Positions 9,900-20,683 of a stretch of 64,000 nt of DNA are shown here, piece by piece. The translations under genes were made by a program, and so were the position numbers. A model generated the notes under the pieces. The model saw nothing but the letters and a program-made list of their open reading frames with translations. It was not told the DNA's origin and ran no database searches. Position 1 is the stretch's first letter. Every line of letters begins with the position of its first letter. The DNA is from Rhynchosporium graminicola (taxonomy: Eukaryota > Ascomycota > Leotiomycetes > Helotiales > Ploettnerulaceae), in assembly GCA_900074885.1 (NCBI GenBank), contig FJUW01000013.1:911580-975579 (forward strand). The letters run 5' to 3'.

Positions 9900-12560
9900 A
9901 GAAGACCTAAACAATGGCCGAGTTGAGACCGACTTCGAAACATATACCAGTAGTCTGCTTTCATAACCCTTCTCTAGCCTACGAGACGAAGCAAACGCAA
10001 AACCTGCAGTCGGAAGACAAAGAACCAGGACAGTTAAATCTAAAATAGTGTTCCAAGTGATTAAAAGCCGAGGAGATGCGCGTCCTATCGTAGCCCTTGG
10101 GCGATGTATACGCAGAAGTATAGCCAGCGAGTAGTAGGTACAACTGGCTAGACATCCGGTATTCAAGAAGTTCGTGAGGAAGGTACCCTCGAATTCCAAT
10201 CCTGCCGAGCTGATGGCGTATATGGTAAAGGGCTCGGGTTTATCTTTGAGGTGGGCAGTTTGTAAGCTGGGGATCTACCAAAGAAGAGGGCTCTGATCAA
10301 GCCGACTTTGGAAGCCTGCTGAAATTCTTGCACTCAGCCCAACGTCAAGACTGGTGTATCGCTGGTAGCAGATGCAAGTATTGCTATCACGCCAAGCTCT
10401 GGACGTAAAAGCTGTGCAAACGATTGGGTATTCTCGTACATCTCATGTTCACCATTGGGATGACTAAGTCGAAATATCGCGGAACTGATTCGAAGCTTTT
10501 AAACTACTTCTCATACAGTGTGGAGGATTTCGCTCATATGGAAAGGTTAAGGACGTTCTTCGAATGGGTATGTAGCTAGCGACAAGCTAGGCCTTATTTT
10601 CAGCATGAGAGATTTGGTCAATAAATGGAGACGGGAGACGTCGGAGCTAGATGTAGTACTCAGGGCAGAGAGACCATACCTGGCCAAGATCATCGACATT
10701 CCGTTCACATTCTGCCGGTCTCTAGCTGTGGTTCCAATTCTTGTGACTGGCAATGTCATTTAGTGAGCCCACCACTATGTTCCAACATTTTCACTAACCA
10801 AAAGTGTCAGATGTTTGTGAGCTTTTCTTCGAACCACCCGACTTTGAACCATCCGATGTTCTGAAACAACTTCTTTCTAAGGCTCCACCCACTGTCTATA
10901 ACTGCTTTGGCAGCATGAGTGGTATCATGGTAGTAGCGTTAAAGAGTACCGGACTTTGGGCAATCGCCTCTTGAGATTGGAGCAAATTGGAAGGAGGAAA
11001 GCTCCAAATGTGCTATACTTAGGAGATTGCCTTCGCGAGTAGTTTGTCTAGCACGTGGCTGCGGTACCTAATGATGGAGGTGCTGTTACGACTGTATGTG
11101 GTCTATTGGATGGAAAATCAAAAACAAAATTTGCTTTCTCTGAACAGTATGGAATGCCTGCGGTTCCCAGAACCCCGAGTACTGATGCATATGATGTCAA
11201 CCGTTCTGGATTTGGGGAAACAGGATCCCAGCGACTCGAGATGGGCCGACACCCGTCCTACAATGGCCTCTCCCCTCTCGAGATTACGGATTCGATCCAG
11301 TCTTGCCTGATTGCTCAAGCTAGGATAAATGATAAACGTACGTCTGAGAAGATGGAACCTGAGCAAGGGATCAGAGCAGCTGTCGGAATCTTTTAAACAG
11401 TTTTTCCTCGCGAAAGAACGCAATGTGAGCTCCTTCCAGACGAGCCAGCATCTTGAAGTTGCAAAGAAGGGAAGCTCTTTGTGCAGATGTCTAGATTAGC
11501 TGCAGCAACTTTGATGAAACAAACCGCTAGTCTGGATCGACCATATATTATCGACAACGCAGGCACACCTGGTGAGCCCACATACCGCTTCGAACTGATG
11601 TTTGATACTCAAGCACCATTTATAGGACAAGGTCGAGAGCGAGTGTTGGCAAATAGTCACAGCTGTGTGCGCCGTTACTGACCTGGCAGATGCCGCAATA
11701 GGTATTCTCGGTGAGCCTTGCAGACAATTTTCGAATGTGCGCATGGAAGGATGGTTTTCTTCCGTGCAATCCTCTCCTAAAGCACAAAAAGATGAAGGTA
11801 ATGAAGTGGCTAGCAACAATGGCACCGAAGTGTGATGCTTCAACGTAAACAGAAGTAGAAGAATTATGCACTGACTGAAATCAATCATGGTAAATAAACA
11901 CACAACCTCCGCGAATTCAAAAGCAACACTCGATAATGAAGCAGTACGGAAATCAGACGCTTTGGAAAACACTCTCTCTGGCTTGCATAGGAGAATTTCA
12001 AGTGAACAAGTTCGGGGGCAACTAAGAGATCGAGCTCTGAAGTCCGACGTTTGGTCACCGGCGAGGTAGACGATATCGAAGATCAGACGAAAAACACCGC
12101 AGTTGTTAGCAAACAGAAATCTCACTCTGCCGACACCATTTGGGCTGCATCCATCAACAGCCTTGGCTAAGTAGTGGTTCGAAATTCCAAAGATGTGTTT
12201 GTAGACATTCCTCTGGCTACCGATGGCTAGCATGCAAATTCCCGACTTCGGGGCGGCGACGAGGTCAAGGAACATGCGCCTATCACAGACTTGAGTAGCG
12301 CAGCTTCCGTTACTGATATGTTATTCGTCAGTGGAATGACCGAAGGCTTCACAGATATACCTGTGTAGACTTACAAAGGAAAGGAAAGAGAAGGTGACTA
12401 TGATGTGGCAGAGGGCCTGGGTGAAGGCCTTCCGCGTATGACGATGAAGCCGGGATCTGCTGAAACTCGACGGGTTGCGTACCTGCGTCGAGGTAAACAT
12501 AGGAGTACGGATGGCGGCCAGAACCAAGACGAGAAGTCGATCGTGTATGCTGAGCTTTGT
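9900..12560 (+). pseudogene. Decayed sterol 3-beta-glucosyltransferase-like gene (GT1/GT28 type)
   Basis: No long reading frame exists on the plus strand, but fragments of one protein appear in the correct order across all three frames. They are: an N-terminal G-R-V-E-T-D-F piece near 9915; S-R-G-D (10066) followed by R-P-I-V-A-L-G, the glycine-rich start of the GT fold; N-P-A-E-L-M-A-Y-M-V-K (10198-10230); N-K-W-R-R-E-T (about 10619); C-F-G-S-M near 10900; the UDP-binding region at about 11052-11100, where the family's H-H-G-G-A-G-T-T reads N-D-G-G-A-V-T-T; I-R-A-A-V-G-I-F near 11370; C-E-L-L-P-D after 11420; and M-S-R-L-A-A-A at about 11486. A C-terminal extension with F-T-D-I-P-V and M-K-P-G-S-A follows, ending near 12560. 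The family transfers glucose from UDP-glucose to sterols. Many stops, frameshifts and loss of key residues make this copy non-functional. The edges are approximate. Confidence 0.85.
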
Positions 12561-14543
12561 GAAGGTGGTGGATGTCGAAGAATGGAACTGAACGCGGTTA
12601 TGGGCGTGGTTGTATCGGGGTTGATTTCAACAAATACTCGATTCAGGCAGAGAGGAAAGAAGCGCAAAGTAAAGTAAAATAAAGTAAAGTACGAGGCGAA
12701 TTTGGCGTAAAGAAGATAATTCAAGAAGACTCTGCAGCAAGCACCACTGACACAAATCGCACGCTCCTCGTCGCTCTCAATCTGCGATAGCAGCCGATCA
12801 GGACATACATTATGTTATGGAAAACAGGAACTACAGGAGTATTCCTTCGCAAGCTTGACTGTCCCAAGGTGGAGGGGACCATAGCAGTGCAAGAGGTAGA
12901 AGTGATCTGGAGGGCTGGGCTGGTATGGCTGCTGAGAGGGGCAAGTTTCTTCTTTTTATTTTATTAAGGGGGGCAGAATATGGTGCCGGGTCGTAGGATT
13001 GTAGGGTTGATGGAGGGGGAGAAGAGAGAGTTTGGGAATGGAGACGAGGGAATTGTGTTCAGTGATGAGCTCGAGGATGTTGGGGAAGGTACGGAACTGA
13101 AATGTTGGCAGGTACGAGATGTTCGAATACTTGACACTCACAGAAGGTGCGAGGGAATGGCAATAGAACGAACCGCCTATCGACTATTTTTTTGATCGAT
13201 TGATGCATCAGAAATACTTCGTCGGTACTGCTAAACCAGCCTTCCTCGTGAATTTGAGAGGAGCCAAGAGAGTGCGATAGAAGCACAAAAATAAATAAAC
13301 AAATAGGCGAGAATCCCTTTCGGCTAAGTGACGATTTGTAAGTGCATACCAAACAACGCAACAATACATGACTTGTCAGAACACGGACGAGTAGGTAGGT
13401 ACCAACAGCATAACATGTAGATTGCACTCAACACGAGACCTGACAGTTAGAGAATTGAAATCCCAAGCACTTTCCGTCTCCAAAATCTTTACCAGAGGGG
13501 AAGTCATCTCGACTACCGGCACCACACCACACCGCTTTGTCTCATGTATCTATCCCGCAGCACACCGTCAAGTCGTAGTTATTCCCACCCTTTACTCCAG
13601 CCGCGCTTTTATATCCTTCATTCTGAGCTAGAACAACAATCCGCATACGTCTGTTTATTCTTGGCTCAGGACGATGATGGTGATGTAAAATAGGAAGGGA
13701 AGTGTACTTACACTCAAAGCACTGGGCAGAAATCGCATTGCGTTTACACCACTTTCCAACTAACCATCGCGAAGCCACGTCGCCTTTTTCTATATCACAT
13801 TCATAGTCAGTCCTATCCGATTTCCATTTCCTGTGTAATTGCCGATTCCCAAGTCAATCATCGCTGAATGTTTGAGTGAATTCCAAAGACCCTCAATCTT
13901 CTCTCACCGAACCCAAAGCCTGGCGGCATAGCAGCTGCTGTTGCTGTGGCACTGAGGCAACTGCCGCTGGAGACAACCTCCAAGCTGAGGTCCCGAGTCA
14001 TATTAAGGTTATCGTGGCGGGCGATAAGAGGAGGGGGAGGGGTTGCGATAGCAGCTTGCAGCAGACATGCCTGCCTAGGTACCTAACTACCTCCCCCTCT
14101 GTTATCGATTGCATGATTGCCCGCTCGCTGGCGCCGATCATACCGCACGGTGGTGTCATTCCATTCCATACCAGGATTGGCATCTGAGGGAGATCTTGTG
14201 CATTATCGTGCCGAGATGAGATGGGAAGGCCAATTGCACCTGGTGGTGACCAGCTGGAGAGGAGAGGAGACGAGAGGAGAGGAGAACAAGATGGGATTGT
14301 CTGTAAATGGAAGCGTTTACAGCGGTTCTGTCTCCTCCTACTGTATATTGAGAATGGTGCTTCAGGTGACCTGGGAGGGAGACTAGGGGGGGTCCAATTG
14401 ACATCGGCAGTTTTGCAGGCAGGGAGGGGAGGGGGGCACCGGAGACTCCTGGGGTGTGCACACCTGGCAATGCAAAAATACCACCTAGGCATGTGAAAAT
14501 GCATCCATCACCGTACTGTACGCACACCACGCACGAACAGACA

Positions 14544-14546
<3 letters not shown>

Positions 14547-14576
<30 letters not shown>
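14547..14576. repeat. (AG)15 microsatellite
   Basis: Fifteen uninterrupted AG units. Likely length-variable between strains. Confidence 0.95.
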
Positions 14577-14580
<4 letters not shown>

Positions 14581-15099
14581 GTGCCATGTGACCCCTCCCT
14601 CGATGACCCCCCAAACCAGCGATCAAGTTGCCGGATGATCTGTTTACACGAGAGCTGAGCGACCCCGGAGTGAGGGTGTGGGACGACGGACATCGGGGCT
14701 CAGGAGCCGGATGGAGCTGGAGAGCAAGAGACTGTGTCACGGGTCGGAGATGATGGCATGGATGGATGGGGATGGGGAGAGCAGTCAACGTGGCGAACGT
14801 GAGACGTGTGCGTGATACACACAAAAGTAGAACCGATAGCAGTTGGGGCCGAGGGCCGTGATACTTCCACTCGGGTACGAAAGATATGTACGACTTCACA
14901 CTTCACCAGAACTCCGCTCGCTCACTTGGCCCACCTAACGAATACTTCGTACGAAAGGTACCTAGGTAACTCACCAGCTCACATGCTCACTTGCACAGGC
15001 AGCAAGCAGGCGTTCTAGAACGTGACGGCGTCAAAATACACTCCACTGGCGAGAGTTAATTGGAAACATGGATGGGTGGATGATGAAGCTTACAGTATG

Positions 15100-15158
15100 G
15101 GATGGATGGATGGATGGATGGATGGATGGATAGATGGATGGGTGGATAGATAGATGGG
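15100..15158. repeat. GGAT tetranucleotide microsatellite
   Basis: About fourteen GGAT/AGAT units; the first run is perfect and the second half degenerates to GGGT and AGAT variants. Its minus-strand translation gives a spurious Ser-Ile-His-Pro repeat. Confidence 0.9.
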
Positions 15159-15839
15159 AATAAGGAAGTCGCGCGATATATGACGAAAGAATTGACTTTT
15201 GGTTTGATAATGCCATGAGCATGACACGTGTACTTGTAAGTACTATAACGAGATACGTAGTCGTGCGTGCACCTTATGTGAGCTGAGCGGAAGTCAATTC
15301 TTGACGAGAGAGGAGAGATGAGAGACGAGAGATGAGAGACGAGAGGATGATGACTGAACACGTCGATTGAGCGATGATGAGGCTTTGCACGTCGATTGTT
15401 TGATGATGAAATGCAGCAAGCAGTGCTTACATCAGACATCTATCTACATTGGTTGCCAGGTAATTGGGCTTTCAGAGAGAGGGTGCCTTGCTTCGATCGT
15501 TTCCGCTGTTAGATATTACTGCTTTGGGCGATCCGTAAACAAGTAGATATGAAGTACCAAGTAGTACATACTTCAATTGGACGCGATTCGTCGGAGAATG
15601 CAGATTGACTTCCATCCTAGCTTTAGACTATTTTGTTTTATCACTGCCCCGTTCTTATCACAGCCAAATTATTAAGCAGAACATCTAGAACGTCTGTCAA
15701 GAAGACTACAACACCGTGCGGGAAACGCAGCGCAGCAGAGGTCCATTTAAAGACAGGGGTATCGAAGTTGGTACATTATTTGTTTCTCAAACATGCTTGC
15801 TTCTAAATGCCCCCTTGACGCCAAGCTATGCCATATCCA

Positions 15840-17075
15840 TCAATTCATAGCTCCGAAATCCAATTTCCTCGCTACCTTCGCTCCTTTCTCGTCATCTAAC
15901 ACTCCAGGTCTCCTCTTGAGATCCTCTCCTATCTTCTCCTCACTAGAGCTGCCTCTCTTTTTCGGTAAATCCTCTTTCCTAGTCGGCTTCGGCTCCGCAG
16001 CCCACCATTTATGCTCCAGCGCTTCTCGCGCAGTGATCCTTTTCCTCGGATCCAATATCAACATCTTCATCAGTAGATCCACGCCTTCATATCCAGCAGT
16101 CCCAAAGGTAGCGAGGTAGTGATCACGCCCACGAATCGGGTTCAGGGGTTCCGGGACTGTGTACTCTGGTAATTTGGTGACACCGGGCCAGTTTTCTTCT
16201 GTCGGTGTACCGATGGCTTGACAGATTAGATTGATCTGGTGCATTTCGGTGTCGCCTGCTATGTATGGCATTCTGATCACTAGTTCGGCGAAGACGAGTC
16301 CGACAGACCAGACGTCTACGGCGCCCGAGTAATGTCTAGCCCCAAAGAGCAGCTCGGGAGGTCGATACCAGCGTGTAATGACGTTGGAAGTCATGCTACG
16401 GTAAGGATCTGAAAAGGAGCGCGCGAGACCGAAATCTCCTAGCTTGACTTCGCCGTCTGCGGCAATGAGTAAATTGTTAGGTTTGATATCTCGATGTAGT
16501 ACGAAGTTCTCATGGCAGAACCAGACTGCGCGTGTCATCATGCCCATCCAAGCTTTGATATCTGCTGCACCGTAGCGGACCCCTTCTGTGTCTTTTATCA
16601 ACATCTCTAGATCACCCAGAGGCAAGAATTCGAGGACGAGGTTGAGGTTCTGGTCTTTGGAGGAGAAGACGGAGAGAAGGGAGATGATGTTTGGGTGGGA
16701 GAGTTCTTGGAGATGTTTGAGTTCGCGGATGGCGTCGGGCGCCATGCCTTCTGTGTATTCCTTCTGTACTTTTATCTTTTTGATGGCAACAAATTTGGAG
16801 GGATCGGTACGGAGGTGGCCAAGGTAGACATTGGCGTATGTTCCCTCTCCGAGCTTCCTGCCTGCGAATGGTTAGCATCAATGAGGTTTGAGGGAAGAGG
16901 CAATAGAACCTTTGACATATTTCTGTTTCTCATCTTCGTTCATCTGCTCCGCCAGATCGTGCCCGCCATTGCTGGGACTAGCTCCATTCGAAGCTGTCTT
17001 GCTCGTAGATAGCTTCGACTTGCTGGAAGTGCCTTTCTCTGCTACCCCAGGGACGTTGAGGGGAGAGTTCGCCAT
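15840..17075 (-). CDS. KIN28: CDK7/Kin28-type cyclin-dependent kinase of TFIIH
   Basis: Two exons, 17075-16910 and 16861-15840, joined across a 48-nt intron, encode 395 residues. This is the CDK-activating/TFIIH kinase type that phosphorylates the RNA polymerase II C-terminal domain in the nucleus with a cyclin H partner. A Ser/Thr-rich N-terminal extension of about 55 residues precedes the kinase domain. Visible kinase landmarks are the glycine loop G60-E-G-T-Y-A, the VAIK lysine (Lys83), a helix-C sequence A-P-D-A-I-R-E-L (the PSTAIRE position), H-R-D with catalytic Asp180 followed by I-K-P-N-N, D-F-G at Asp198, and an activation loop threonine at about Thr213 before W-Y-R-P-P-E-L-L-F-G-A-R. 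The L-F-G-A-R-H-Y run and the substitution pattern favour CDK7 over other CDKs. The basic, Lys-rich tail is typical. Regulation is not visible from sequence. Confidence 0.9.
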
Positions 17076-17779
17076 GATGTTGTCGGTCGCTCAGATGAAA
17101 GGCTGGAGCGCGAGGCTGAAGATCCCCGCGTGGCAATCTAGATGTTCTGCCTGATTGCCATACCGCGATTCGCGCCCGAACTTGTAGAAACGCGTGGGGA
17201 GAATGCTCCGCTCCACGCTCCACTACCTAGGTCTACAGACCTGGAGCAGGACAATTGAAAGGTTGATAGTTCAATTGGTATAGCGGAAAAGCGGCTCAAG
17301 AAATTGACTGAAGCGAATGCTTGACGAAGGATTGGATGTCCATTGATTTCAATATGAGTTGAAATAGATAGGTAGCAGTCGAGTTGGATTCCAATATCAA
17401 AATAGATTCATTCATCCCTCCTTCACCGTGAGGAGCGTGAATGCTCACAAGCAATGCTAGGCTAGGTACTGTCTGTACCTAGGTGGTTAGGTCGAATCCG
17501 TCGCTATGCGCCCGCCTCGAGCCCTCCCGTCCGTCCTTGCTGCAGATCAGATTCTGGTAGTCGGTGAAGCCTCATCTAAAGTCCGAATTCTGTACAGTAC
17601 GCAGTCTTACTAACAGGACTTATACCCAATACAGACTAGGCGGGGCTAGTAGCAAGCTAAAGATATCTATGTCCTCTTTCTCTCTCGCGCGCACGAGACG
17701 ACGCAATGACTTACACGCACATTCTTCGACACGACAGGACACTTTGCTTCGATTGATTGCTCACAGCCTGTGAGATCAG

Positions 17780-17832
17780 ATGAGATGGAGATGGAGATGG
17801 TGGTGGAGGTGGAGGTGGAGGTGGAGGTGGAG
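17780..17832. repeat. GGAGAT/GGAGGT hexamer repeat
   Basis: Purine-rich strand with repeated GGAGAT then GGTGGA units. Both strands give long low-complexity frames (Arg/Trp or Pro/Ser runs) that should not be taken as genes. Confidence 0.85.
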
Positions 17833-18218
17833 GCGATGTGGATGGATATGGATTGACCTCTCGGGTGGTGGAGTTTGTGCGTGCGTGCGTGCCTCTCTTC
17901 TCTGCCTGAGAGGAGGGAAAGGCAGGCCAGAAAGGTCTTCTGGTCCTTCCTTTCCTTCCTTCCTTCCACACCAAATGAGAAGCAACCAATTGAGCGCCGG
18001 CCGTCTCAAGGTGCGAGTGTCCCCCTTCGCCGCTTCTTCCAATTGCGCCCCAATTCGAGTCCAATGGGCCACCATCACCCGTTCTCGCATTGCAAGTGCA
18101 ATTGACAGACTTCTTCTAGCTTCCGCCAGATCTTACCTGAGAGGGGCCCCCTCCAATCTCTTCCCTCCTCCCCCTTACATTCCTGGCATCTACTAAGCAT
18201 TCTATTGTTTGGCTTTTA

Positions 18219-18246
18219 TGCCCAATGCCCAATGCCCAATGCCCAA
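18219..18246. repeat. TGCCCAA heptamer array, four copies
   Basis: Four perfect tandem TGCCCAA units, followed by a partial TGCC. It sits in the upstream region of the SWIRM gene. Function unknown. Confidence 0.9.
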
Positions 18247-19486
18247 TGCCTTCCCCCATCAGCATCCCACGGCCTCATTGGTCAATCCTATTTGCCTTCT
18301 TCTCGTACATTCCAGTCCAGTCCAGTCCCGTCCCCGGCCACCCCTCCATTACGCGTTGCTGGCTGAGCGCGAAGCAGCACAGCCGCTCTCCAGCTTCAAA
18401 CAACGAGGACTCGGATTCGGATTCGGAACTCCAAACATGCCTCCAACCAACCAGGCAGGCAGGCAGGTCTATCTATCTATCTAACCGCCGCCTAAGTTCC
18501 GGAGGCAGAGCCAAAGCGAAGAGCCCCGAGCAGTCAGACACAGCAGCAACCTGCTTCAAGTCGCATAGGGCCCTTTGAGGTAATCAATCGTATCACATTG
18601 GGCCACCACTATTCGTCAACGTCAGACTCACCGATTGTCTGGATTGGACTGCATTGGATTGGACTGACTCAAGCCAGGCGGTCTCTTCCCTCCGCCACTG
18701 TTCTGTCACAGTACTACATTCCGTGCTATACTATCGTATAGTTGGGAGCCTCCCGGGATTTCCACGCAATGGTGCGTACAGATAGGTGGGCTGCATCTCA
18801 TTCTTTGGTCATACGGCGGCTTATATCACGAGGGAGTCATCTATCACTCATACACTTTCCCAAACACTTTCCTGGTTGAGGTAGGGCAGGCGGGCAGACA
18901 GGTCAGGGAAGGCCAACACCATCAGGTACTGGACGGAGCAGCTGTGGCAATCCAGCCCTTACAACCCCTGTCCCCCCACCCCCTCCACACAGTCACCTCC
19001 TGCGCTGGCCACCTCCACATTCACATACCACCGCTCTACCCTACATTGCCTCACCTGCCCGGCCTACCAGCCAGCAGTCAGTCGTCCTATTTAGTCTTCT
19101 CTGCTCTCACACTCTTCTTATTTCTCCTTCTTTCCCTTCACCCCCTCTTCCTTCATCTCTTACTTCACTCCGAAACCCATTCCCGTATTCCTTTGATCAT
19201 TGTCTCGCCTGGCTCTTTCAACCGATCACTTCGATCTCCGCCTAGCCTACACTCGCATTGACTGGAGTTCCGCATTCACAAAGAACCCGATCGATCTGAC
19301 ATCTCAGCTGACCAACCCTCATCGATACCCAACACCCAGGCTCACTTCAACTTCTCTACTTATCCCTTCGGTTTCTTCGTCAATTGAACCGTGTACGGAC
19401 TTAAGAGCATCTCAATCCCGCAGCATACTCCGAGAATTTCCATAATTAGCCAGAGGCATCCGGGGGAGGCGCAACACAAACGAGTT

Positions 19487-20683
19487 ATGGATGACAAAAC
19501 AACTTCGAATGGCGTGCACCCTTCCACTTCTTTCGATGACTCCTTTTCTTCGACTTCACCTTCCCTCAGTCGGCCATTGACTGCACCCACTACACATATC
19601 TCTACAACCCCGCAGCCCTTCCTCCCAACCATCAATCGAATCGTCAACATGGACAGCAAAGCATCCTTCGATGCCAAAAACGCCATGCTCTCGCCACCAG
19701 AGCAAACACCACAAGACAGTTTCCCCCGTCTGTCCTCGGGACCTTCATTGGATTTCAGCATGAAGGGAGTCGATGCCAGTTCGAATGGGAGAGTAAATGC
19801 CCCGCTCTCACCACCTATCTCCCCAGAATCGAAGACGGTCAACCCAGACGACAGACCATCCAATACCTCGCGAGATCCTATTCTGTTCCCACAACAGGAC
19901 AGCAGCCCTATTCAGCCTCCTCTCTTCCTCGACCAAGAACGCTCTCGGATGGTGAACGAATATGTGCAGGCTAGGGAATCAAGCGTCTTCCGTGAGGTCT
20001 CGCCTCCTCGTCACTCTGAATACGAGCTTGTCCTGGAGTTCAAGTCCCAAGTTGCGCAAGCATACAACGCCAATCGAAAGCTCTGGGCTCAACGGGAAAT
20101 GGCTCAACTGAGAGAGGATAACATGCTAAAGATGGGAGGAAGACGATACACCACGATTGCACCTGCGCAGGCTGGAGGTGTTCGACAAGTCAAACCAACC
20201 CCGAGACCAATCAAGGCTGGAAGCAATGTCAGAGTGGCCAAAGTACCTCGAGCACCCAAGGCACCACAAGGATATCGAGGTTCGACTCCCGACATGGCAA
20301 AGAGAGTTGCTCGAGAAGACAAAGATTTCAACGCTCTTAGCGACTATTGTCCACCCCTTTCAACTCTTCCAAACAAGCCCAATTCCCTCAAGGTCGATTG
20401 GAAAGGTGCGCCCATTGACCTCAGATCTGATCCCCATGTCCACCTTCTGCATCCAGACGAGGTTCACCTTGCTGCCAATCTCCGCCTCGACTGTGCCACT
20501 TACTTGACCTCGAAACGTCGTATCTTTATCCAAAGAGTCGAGGCTTTCAAGATCAAGAAGGAGTTCAGAAAGACGGACGCTCAACAGGCTTGCAAGATTG
20601 ATGTGAACAAGGCCAGTAAGCTTTGGTCTGCGTTCGACAAAGTTGGTTGGCTCGACAAGAAATACATCATCAATCATGTCTAA
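19487..20683 (+). CDS. SWIRM-domain protein (Fun19/Laf1-like)
   Basis: A single exon encodes 398 residues from the first in-frame ATG; an alternative ATG lies at 19649. The N-terminal two thirds are Ser/Pro/Thr-rich and look disordered, with several S-P and T-P pairs. A conserved middle block (E-Y-E-L-V-L-E-F-K and following) is followed by a basic stretch rich in Arg, Lys and Pro. The last 90 residues form a SWIRM domain: a D-P-H-V-x-L-L-H-P-D-E region, L-R-L-D-C-A-T-Y-L, the long helix with R-R-I-F-I-Q-R, and a C-terminal K-A-S-K-L-W-x-A-F-D-K-V-G-W-L. SWIRM domains bind DNA or histones in chromatin complexes, and the fission-yeast Laf proteins join the Clr6 histone deacetylase complex. That role is inferred by family, not shown here. 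Confidence 0.85.
   Translation: MDDKTTSNGVHPSTSFDDSFSSTSPSLSRPLTAPTTHISTTPQPFLPTINRIVNMDSKASFDAKNAMLSPPEQTPQDSFPRLSSGPSLDFSMKGVDASSNGRVNAPLSPPISPESKTVNPDDRPSNTSRDPILFPQQDSSPIQPPLFLDQERSRMVNEYVQARESSVFREVSPPRHSEYELVLEFKSQVAQAYNANRKLWAQREMAQLREDNMLKMGGRRYTTIAPAQAGGVRQVKPTPRPIKAGSNVRVAKVPRAPKAPQGYRGSTPDMAKRVAREDKDFNALSDYCPPLSTLPNKPNSLKVDWKGAPIDLRSDPHVHLLHPDEVHLAANLRLDCATYLTSKRRIFIQRVEAFKIKKEFRKTDAQQACKIDVNKASKLWSAFDKVGWLDKKYIINHV

Larger units (their letters stand above)
12561..15839. other. 3.3-kb gene-free, repeat-rich region
   Basis: No gene recognised. It contains a CT/AG-biased stretch, the (AG)15 and GGAT microsatellites, and two copies of a CCTAGGTACC-type palindrome (14074-14084 and 14957-14968). 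Several open frames of 100-250 codons occur on the minus strand at 13998-14899, but they consist of Ser/Pro/His-rich low-complexity translation of repeats and show no family resemblance. Confidence 0.45.
17076..19486. other. Long 5' region shared by the kinase and SWIRM genes
   Basis: Divergent intergenic DNA of 2.4 kb. It holds a GGAGGT-type repeat (about 17780-17832), a TGCCCAA heptamer array (18219-18246), two TACCTAGGT sites (17224-17232 and 17477-17485) and, from about 18950, a strongly pyrimidine-rich tract that is probably the promoter and 5' UTR of the SWIRM gene. No coding gene was recognised; the open frames here are low-complexity. Confidence 0.45.

Noticed and set aside
11496..12275. 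259-codon minus-strand open frame
   Set aside because: It lies antisense to the decayed glucosyltransferase, whose plus-strand fragments match a known family. The minus frame shows no family resemblance and is a chance opening.
13998..14899. Long minus-strand frames (168 and 247 codons)
   Set aside because: They translate microsatellites and low-complexity DNA into Ser/Pro/His-rich runs with no family match.
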